This document shows, one piece after another, positions 58,304 to 64,000 of a stretch of DNA of 64,000 bases (position 1 is the first letter of the stretch; each line of letters starts with the position of its first letter). The notes under the pieces are model-generated. The model was not told where the DNA came from. It did no database searches and was given only the letters and a program-made list of their open reading frames with translations. Source of the stretch: JAANXG01 sp963731035 (GTDB lineage: Bacteria; Pseudomonadota; Gammaproteobacteria; Arenicellales; JAANXG01); contig CAVSUY010000021.1 in assembly GCA_963731035.1 (NCBI GenBank), positions 83,209 to 147,208 of the forward strand, given 5' to 3'. Position numbers and translations under genes: made by a program.

Positions 58304-59962
58304 TCAGGCCGCCTGGGTCCGTCTCCGGCGACGACGCGAGCTCTTTCCATTCCTGCCGCTCCTGCCACTACTACTGCCATTGCTGCCATTACTGCCGTTG
58401 CTACCATTGCTGCCACTACCGCCGCTGCTACCGGCGGCTTGTTTGCCGGGCCCCGGCTTGCGGCCTCCGTTTCTGCCCCGCGGGTTGCCGCTCCTTCCGG
58501 CGCCGCCACCCCTGCCGCGTCGACCTTCTCCGCGCCGACCCTCTCCCTGTCGACTATCGCCCTGTCGACCTTCTCCGCGCCGACTATCCCCCTGTCGCCC
58601 TTCTCCTTTGCGGCCCTCGCCGTTTCCGGCCCGGGTGTTGCCCCGGTTGTCGCTGTCGAGACTCTTCGGGGGCTGGACGTTGACCGCCTTGATCATCCGG
58701 TCCTGCTCGTCCTCGTCCACGTCCTGTATCCGGGTCCACCATTCGGCCAGTTCGCGCGGCGCTTCGCCGGCCCCGACACGCAGCAGCAGGAAGTCGTAGG
58801 CCGCCCGGAACCGCTTGTGGGTCAGGGCCGCCCTCACGTTTTTCGCGGTGCGGTATTCCAGGCGATCCTGCAGCAGCCAGATGTCCTTCACCACGAAGCC
58901 GATTCGCTTGGGGATGGAGATGTACTGGGACTGGTCGCGCATTATGTCGTCCATGGCCGTCATCAGCGCCTCGCGCTGGGGCACGTTGTTGTCCATCAAC
59001 TTTTCCATGTCGTCCCGCATGGGATCCCAGAGCATGCAGGCAAACAAGAAGGCCGGAATCACCGGCTTGCCTTCCTGGATCCGCTCGTCGGTGTTGCGCA
59101 GGCCCAGCTCGGCGATGCTGACCGCGTCGATGATGAACGACTCTTCGGTAAACGGAAACAGGAACCGGAACAGGCCGATTTCCCGCAGCTTCACCAGAAT
59201 CGCCTGGGCATGACCGCTGTGGAACAGCTTCAACACCTCGTCGAGCATCCGCGCGGGCGGGACATGGTGCAGCAGGTTGCCCAGCTCGAGGATGGCGTCC
59301 CGGATGTTGTCCGGCATCGCCAGCCCCAGGGCCTCCGAAAAGCGGATGGCGCGCAGCATGCGCACCGGATCTTCGCGGAAGCGCTCGAAGGGATCGCCGA
59401 TGGACACCAGCTCCCGGCGCTCCAGGTGCTTGAAGCCGTCGACGTAGTCGATCACCGTCTCTTTGACGGGATCGTAGAACAGGGCGTTGATGGTGAAATC
59501 CCGGCGCACGGCATCGGTCTCGATGGTGCCGTAGACATTGTCCCGCAGCACCTGCCCGGCCTCGCTGATGGATACGTCGGAATCGCTGAAAGTGCCGTCC
59601 TCGCCGGCCTGGGGCGCGGCCCGGAAGGTGGCGACGTCGATGAGGTCTCCGCGGATACGCACGTGGGCGAGCCGAAACCTGCGGCCGATCAGGCGGCATC
59701 TCCGGAACAGCGCACGAACGCTTTCCGGCGGCAGCTCGGTGGCCACGTCGAAATCTTTGGGTTGCCGCCCCAGCAGCAGGTCTCTCACGCATCCCCCTAC
59801 CAGATAGGCCTCGTGGCCCGCCTCGGTTAGGGTTTTGACGACCTCAAGAGCCGTCTCGCTGACTGCCGATGGAGATATTTGGTGTGCGGTGGGCGGGATT
59901 ATTTGTGGCTTGTTACTAGCCCCCAATTCCCTTACGCCCTTCCGCTCGCGGTTAATCCGCAT
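58304..59962 (-). CDS. pcnB: Poly(A) polymerase I
   Basis: 552 residues from ATG 59962; an upstream in-frame ATG at 59995 overlaps the likely tRNA promoter. AYLVGGCVRDLLLGRQPKDF and DVATELPPESVRALFRRCRL with RLIGRRFRLAHVRI are the nucleotidyltransferase core; the RNA-binding half ends near residue 445. The last 110 residues are low complexity and strongly basic (GEGRRGEGRRGRGGG, GSNGSNGSNGS, SSRRRRRRTQAA), unlike E. coli PcnB. It adds A tails that mark RNA for decay. Confidence 0.94.
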   Translation of the reverse strand: MRINRERKGVRELGASNKPQIIPPTAHQISPSAVSETALEVVKTLTEAGHEAYLVGGCVRDLLLGRQPKDFDVATELPPESVRALFRRCRLIGRRFRLAHVRIRGDLIDVATFRAAPQAGEDGTFSDSDVSISEAGQVLRDNVYGTIETDAVRRDFTINALFYDPVKETVIDYVDGFKHLERRELVSIGDPFERFREDPVRMLRAIRFSEALGLAMPDNIRDAILELGNLLHHVPPARMLDEVLKLFHSGHAQAILVKLREIGLFRFLFPFTEESFIIDAVSIAELGLRNTDERIQEGKPVIPAFLFACMLWDPMRDDMEKLMDNNVPQREALMTAMDDIMRDQSQYISIPKRIGFVVKDIWLLQDRLEYRTAKNVRAALTHKRFRAAYDFLLLRVGAGEAPRELAEWWTRIQDVDEDEQDRMIKAVNVQPPKSLDSDNRGNTRAGNGEGRKGEGRQGDSRRGEGRQGDSRQGEGRRGEGRRGRGGGAGRSGNPRGRNGGRKPGPGKQAAGSSGGSGSNGSNGSNGSNGSSSGRSGRNGKSSRRRRRRTQAA

Positions 59963-59991
59963 TTCGTCTCTTTCATACACCTCGTATAATA
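59960..59991 (+). promoter_or_regulatory. Candidate promoter of tRNA-Glu
   Basis: A consensus TATAAT hexamer ends about 21 bases before the tRNA; a weak TTTCGT lies 18 bases further upstream. It overlaps the beginning of the divergent pcnB gene. Confidence 0.5.
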
Positions 59992-60011
59992 CCATGACTT
60001 TTTGGAAAATA

Positions 60012-60087
60012 GCTCCCTTCGTCTAGCGGTTCAGGACGCTGGCCTCTCACGCCGGTAACAGGGGTTCGAATCCCCTAGGGAGCGCCA
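60012..60087 (+). tRNA. tRNA-Glu (anticodon CTC)
   Basis: 76 nt cloverleaf. The acceptor arms GCTCCCT and AGGGAGC pair, followed by G and encoded CCA. The anticodon arm is CTGGC-CTCTCAC-GCCGG with CTC, the T arm GGGG-TTCGAAT-CCCC. Single gene, divergent from pcnB. Confidence 0.95.
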
Positions 60088-60174
60088 ATTACTGAGAAAC
60101 GACGGGCCCCGCACGGACGGCGGGGGCCAGATCTCTGGCGGGTCATCAGGCCTACATTGGGGGCCCCACCCCGA

Positions 60175-60710
60175 TTTATCAAGCACCCACGATCCCTCTC
60201 CCCCTTGGCGGAGAGGGACAGGGTGAGGGGCGCCCGAATTGAAAAACCCTCACCCCAGCCCTCTCCCAGAGGGAGAGGGAGTAATCTCGCCCCCCTCAAA
60301 CGAAAGGTCCCCTCTCCCGCCGGGGGGAGAGGAAGCATCAGGTCCCCTCTCCCGCCGGGGGGATAGGAAGCATCAGGTCCCCTCTCCCGCCGGGGGGATA
60401 GGTAGCATCAGGTCCCCTCTCCCGCTGGCGGGAGAGGGTTAGGGTGAGGGCAATGGAATGTAGCCCCGGCAAGACCTATTTGGTACCCATGCCTGCATTG
60501 GAACCGGGAAGGGCCCGAATTCGACATCAAACGCAGCCCCCTCACCCCAGCCCTCTCCCAGAGGGAGAGGGCAATGGAATCCAGCCCCGACACGATCCAT
60601 TTGGTACCCGCACACGCTTAGGAACCGGGAAGGTCGTAAACGCGACCCCAAACCCTGCCCTCTCACCCCAACCCTCTCCCCCTCCCGCGGGGGAGAGGGA
60701 ACCATGACCC
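60175..60710. repeat. CTCTCCC repeat field with a 35-bp tandem array
   Basis: The 657-base gap between tRNA-Glu and wecB has no gene. GGTCCCCTCTCCCGCCGGGG starts at 60306, 60341, 60376 and 60411, exactly 35 bases apart, with AGGAAGCATCA linkers. Two composite blocks (GCAATGGAATGTAGCCCC ... TTTGGTACCC ... GGAACCGGGAAGG) at about 60449 and 60569 match one at 57514. Confidence 0.9.
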
Positions 60711-60744
60711 AAGCGGCGAGTCCCCTGTCGGCACGACAGACGAC

Positions 60745-61845
60745 CTACAGCAGACGCTCCTTCAACACCTCCACGATCCTCTCGGCGGCCCGGCCATCCC
60801 ACTTGTCCGGAATCACCGCTTCCTTGCCGCCCCCCTTCAGGATCACCTCGATTCCCGCCTTGATATCCCGCGGGTCATTGCCCACCAGGCGGTTGGTGCC
60901 CTGGGTGCAGGTGATCGGCCGCTCGGTGTTGGCCCGCAGGGTCAGGCACGGCACGCCCAGGACGGTGGTCTCCTCCTGGAGGCCGCCGCTGTCGGTGAGC
61001 ACCATCTTCGCGTGCATGGTGAGGTTCAGGAACGGGATATAGCCCAGGGGCTCCCGCAGGATCATTCCCGGCTCCGCCGCGATCCGATCGGCCAGGCCGG
61101 CATGCTCGATCCGCGCCCGGGTGCGGGGGTGCACCGGAAACACCACCGGCAGCGACCGGGACAGCTCGATCAGCACTCCCACCAGCGACGTCAGGACCAC
61201 CGGATCGTCGACGTTGGACGGCCGGTGCAGGGTCACCAGCGCATACCCGCCCTCGTCCAAGCTCAGCTCCTCCAGGGTGCCGTCGCCCTTCGCCATCTCC
61301 CGGTGCTTCAACAGGGTGTCTATCATCACGTTGCCGACGAAGAAGATCCGGGACTCGTCTACACCCTCCGTGCGCAGGTTCTCGGACGCCGTCTCGTCGG
61401 TGGTGAACAGGTAATCGCATAACACGTCGGTGCACAGCCGGTTGATCTCCTCGGGCATCTCCATGTCGCGCGACCGCAGCCCGGCTTCCACGTGCGCCAC
61501 GGGCACCCCGAGCTTCCGGGCGGTGACGGCGCAGGCCAGGGTCGAGTTGACGTCCCCCACCACGATCACCAGGTCCGGCGGATCGCGCAGCAGCACCTTC
61601 TCGAACTCGATCATCACCCGGCCGGTCTGCTCGGCGTGGCTGCCCGAGCCGACGCCCAGGTCGATGTCCGGCTTCGGCAGGCCCAGAGCGTCGAAGAACG
61701 ACTTGCTCATGGCCTCGTCGTAGTGCTGGCCGGTGTGCACCAGCTCGCGCTCGAACACGTCCGGATAGCGGTCCATGGCCTCGATGACCGGGGCCACCTT
61801 CATGAAGTTCGGGCGGGCACCCGCCACCACGACGACCCGAATCAT
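60745..61845 (-). CDS. wecB: UDP-N-acetylglucosamine 2-epimerase (non-hydrolysing)
   Basis: 366 residues. VVVAGARPNFMKVAPVIEAM, VHTGQHYDEAMSKSFFDALG, VVGDVNSTLACAVTARKLGV, HVEAGLRSRDMEMPEEINR and VLTDSGGLQEET are the WecB/MnaA motifs, including catalytic Asp, Glu and His. It makes UDP-ManNAc. The start overlaps the stop of the upstream glycosyltransferase (ATGA). Part of a second glycan locus. Confidence 0.95.
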   Translation of the reverse strand: MIRVVVVAGARPNFMKVAPVIEAMDRYPDVFERELVHTGQHYDEAMSKSFFDALGLPKPDIDLGVGSGSHAEQTGRVMIEFEKVLLRDPPDLVIVVGDVNSTLACAVTARKLGVPVAHVEAGLRSRDMEMPEEINRLCTDVLCDYLFTTDETASENLRTEGVDESRIFFVGNVMIDTLLKHREMAKGDGTLEELSLDEGGYALVTLHRPSNVDDPVVLTSLVGVLIELSRSLPVVFPVHPRTRARIEHAGLADRIAAEPGMILREPLGYIPFLNLTMHAKMVLTDSGGLQEETTVLGVPCLTLRANTERPITCTQGTNRLVGNDPRDIKAGIEVILKGGGKEAVIPDKWDGRAAERIVEVLKERLL

Positions 61846-63073
61846 CCGGCGACGGCCTCGCGCAGGTAGTCGAGCATCCGCACTGCCTGCTGCTTGCGGT
61901 CGTGCTTCTTCGCGGCGTTGAGGCAGTTGGACCTGAGCTCACGATAGCGGGCCTCATCACCGCGCAGCCGGACGGCAGCCTCGCACAGGGCCCGGGCATC
62001 CTCCGGCGGAAACGCGAGCCCCACCTGCTCCTCGGCGACGATATCGGCGGACTCGCCCCGCACGCCGTGCAGCACCGGCACGCCCATGGCCATGCTCTCG
62101 AACAGCTTGGAGGGGATGACCGATTCGAACAGCGGCGACTTCTTCAAGTGGATGATCGAGGCATCGAGCAGGGACCAGTATTTCACGACCTCGTCCTTGG
62201 GCACGGAGTCCAGGAACAGGACATTATTCAAGTTCTTGTTTTCGGCATAGTCGATCAGGAACTGCTTTCTCGCTCCGTCCCCCAGGAACAGGAAGGTGAA
62301 TCGCGAATCCTCCTCATTCTGGATCATGGACGCAGCGTCCAGCAAGGTTTCCAGCGCGTGGGCCAGGCCGTGCGTGCCGATATAGCCGACGACGAACTTC
62401 CCCTCGAGGCCCAGCTTCTCCACCAGGGCCGCGTCCTTCTCCCGAGGCTGGTAGCGATCCAGATCGACGCCGTTGGTGACCACCTTGATCTTGCCGCCGT
62501 CGATCCCGCCTTCCATCAAGGTGCGCCGGAACGAGCGGGTGACGCTCACGATCAGCGTCGCCTTGCGATAGAGAAAATACTCGAGCCGCTCGAGGCGCTC
62601 CAGCCAGAACGGGTGCTTCATCGCCCCCACCACCTTGATGGACTCCGGCCACAGGTCGCGCAGCTCGAACACGAACGGCCGCCGGCGGAACACGGACAGC
62701 ATCCAGGCGCTGCACACCGTGAAGAACTGCGGCGAAGTGCCGACGATCACGTCCGGCCGCCTCACGAAGAGGCCGGCAAGGAAAGAGGTCACCATGAAGG
62801 ACACGTAGTCCAGGGTACGCCTGGCAAACCCTCGTTGGCGGTAATGTAGGTCATCACCCGGATCACCCGGATCCCTTCCATCTCCTCGCGCTGCCACGGC
62901 ACATTCCTGTAGCCCCCGAACACCTCCCCCTTCGGAAAATTCGGCACCCCCGTAATCACCGTCACCCGGTTCCCCGCCCGCACCCACTCCCGGCAATGCT
63001 CAAACGTCCGGCTCGCCGGCGCATTCACCTCCGGCGGAAAGTTATCGCTCAGAAATAATATATGCACAGCCAT
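61842..63073 (-). pseudogene. WbuB-type glycosyltransferase (GT4), frameshifted at a G run near 62829
   Basis: ATG 63073 begins VHILFLSDNFPPEVNAPASR and reads to VIRVMTYITANEG; the rest (RRTLDYVSFMVTSFLAGLF, FELRDLWPESIKVVGAMKH, PSKLFESMAMGVPVLHGVRG) is in another frame ending at 61842. The missing step is one G in the GGG run at 62829-62831: with GGGG the frame is continuous for about 411 residues, the WbuB length. WbuB adds an amino sugar such as FucNAc to a lipid-linked acceptor. A homopolymer change could be a sequencing error or phase variation. Confidence 0.85.
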
Positions 63074-63086
63074 CAAACCCCGGATT

Positions 63087-63147
63087 GTAGGAGCGGCTTC
63101 AGCCGCGATTGTTTCCAGAAAAAATCGCGGCTAAACCCACCCCTACA
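63087..63147. repeat. REP pair upstream of the WbuB-type gene
   Basis: GTAGGAGCGGCTTCAGCCGC starts at 63087; a decayed inverse copy (AATCGCGGCTAAACCCACCC) starts at 63124. Together they could form a hairpin between the heparinase-like gene and the glycosyltransferase. Confidence 0.75.
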
Positions 63148-63201
63148 ATCCACCCTAGACACCTAGTAAGCCATCACCCGACCTTAAACACCACACGACA
63201 C

Positions 63202-64000
63202 TTAGAATTCTCCATCCGTGACCCCCAAACACCGATTCGCCACGACCATCCCGAACTCCGGATGATACGCAGACTCCCCCAATGCCCCCTCTCCTTCCAA
63301 AACCACGAACCCAACACGCCGCCCACCGGCAAGAACCACCTCGCCCCGGCTGCCGTCGAACGTCACCTCAACCCCGGGATGAAAATGAAAATACGCCACA
63401 GCCGACCCGAAGCCACCGAACAACTCATCCTCCACCGTCAGCTCCGACTCGGAGATCAACCACGTCCTGCGATGAGTCACACCCCCGGGCAACCGCCGAT
63501 ACCCGTCATGCGACCCCCGAACCTGCCACACCTCTCCATGCCCCTTTGCCGAGACATCGAACGGCCGGGCCCGCCGCGCGACCCGGAAACCGCCCCACAC
63601 CTCGCTCGAATTCTCGCCATCCACCTCGACCGTATTGTGCGCCGCCGTCCCACGCTGCCTGAGCCGCTCCTCACCCACGCCATAGACACCGGTGCCGGAG
63701 TTCACCAGCACCCGCTGCCCATCGACCGACAACTCGAAGGACAAGGTATCGGCATGGCCGTGCCCCGGCAGATAGTCCGGCCCCAGCGGCGCGACATCCA
63801 GCATCGCCACCATCGGCCCGCGCGACACCCGGACATACCCGCTCTCCTCCAGAAGCGTGACGCCCTCGGACAGCTCAGGCCCCGGTGCATCGATGTTCAA
63901 ACGCCGCGCATAATCTTCCAGAGCAGCGGGTGACAGACATACGTCGAAGGCCGCGTCGTTGAAAAAGGAAATCCCCCCGTCGGGATGCGACATCGCCCGC
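63202..64000 (-). CDS. Heparinase II/III family protein, C-terminal part (runs off right edge)
   Basis: The frame reads about 263 residues to the right edge and the true start is beyond it. SHPDGGISFFNDAAFDVCLS, PGHGHADTLSFELSVDGQRV (catalytic-domain His), GTGVYGVGEERLRQRGTAAH with NTVEVDGENSSEVWGGFRVA are hallmarks of the Hepar_II_III beta-sandwich domain. Members occur in exopolysaccharide loci beside WbuB and WecB, where they are thought to trim uronic-acid-containing polymers by lyase chemistry. N-terminal alpha/alpha toroid not in view. Confidence 0.88.
   Translation of the reverse strand, partial: RAMSHPDGGISFFNDAAFDVCLSPAALEDYARRLNIDAPGPELSEGVTLLEESGYVRVSRGPMVAMLDVAPLGPDYLPGHGHADTLSFELSVDGQRVLVNSGTGVYGVGEERLRQRGTAAHNTVEVDGENSSEVWGGFRVARRARPFDVSAKGHGEVWQVRGSHDGYRRLPGGVTHRRTWLISESELTVEDELFGGFGSAVAYFHFHPGVEVTFDGSRGEVVLAGGRRVGFVVLEGEGALGESAYHPEFGMVVANRCLGVTDGEF

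Noticed and set aside
57710..59830. 706-codon plus-strand frame opposite yciO and pcnB
   Set aside because: Antisense shadow; includes Ala/Pro/Ser repeats that mirror the low-complexity pcnB tail.
60100..60150. Possible terminator after tRNA-Glu (GGCCCCGC ... GCGGGGGCC)
   Set aside because: The stem is plausible, but there is no T tract after it, so I do not call it.

Overview
The window is a high-GC chromosomal segment of a gammaproteobacterium. The backbone lapB-lapA-ihfB-rpsA-cmk-aroA-tyrA-hisC-pheA-serA-serC-gyrA-mtnA-mtaD-ubiG-mupP/gph-yciK-like resembles the Pseudomonas block in which an O-antigen locus sits next to ihfB/himD and rpsA. Separate aroA and tyrA genes, a kinase-only HldE and many REP-type palindromes suggest a lineage outside Pseudomonas, perhaps Chromatiales-like; that placement is inference.

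Positions 1 to about 27.2 kb hold a surface-polysaccharide locus, almost all on the minus strand. It is read from ugd (27242) through hldE-kinase, hldD, rfaH, a winged-helix regulator, an exact ops element and a UDP-uronate epimerase, then through glycosyltransferases, four sulfotransferases, an Fe(II)/2-oxoglutarate oxygenase, an MsbA/PglK-type ABC flippase, two methyltransferases and a Wzy-like membrane protein, to an asparagine-synthase-type amidotransferase cut by the left edge. The gene content predicts a sulfated, uronic-acid-containing and possibly amidated glycan, with long-range antitermination by RfaH. One gene of unknown function (about 20.56-21.46 kb) runs on the opposite strand. 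At least seven genes of glycan type carry frame breaks, while the housekeeping genes read cleanly.

Positions 27.4 to 48.9 kb are mostly housekeeping: comEA; lapB/lapA (split by a 262-bp element with 31-bp terminal inverted repeats and a 5-bp target duplication); ihfB, rpsA, cmk; aromatic amino acid genes aroA, tyrA, hisC, pheA; serA and serC; gyrA; and, on the plus strand after the divergent mtnA, the methylthioadenosine/ubiquinone/MurNAc-recycling genes mtaD, ubiG and mupP/gph. Positions 49 to 60 kb hold rmuC, an SDR, a DsbA-like thioredoxin, an endonuclease III-like glycosylase, rluB-scpB-scpA, trpS, yciO, pcnB and tRNA-Glu(CTC). From 60.7 kb to the right edge a second glycan locus begins (wecB, a frameshifted WbuB-type glycosyltransferase, heparinase-like protein).

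Spacers are full of repeats: REP palindromes of the GTAGGAGCGGCTTCAGCCGC type, CTCTCCC/GGGAGAG palindromes, a 190-bp tandem array upstream of pheA, about 165-bp tandem units between gyrA and mtnA, and 31- and 35-bp tandem arrays. In three genes the REP itself supplies the last codons and the stop.
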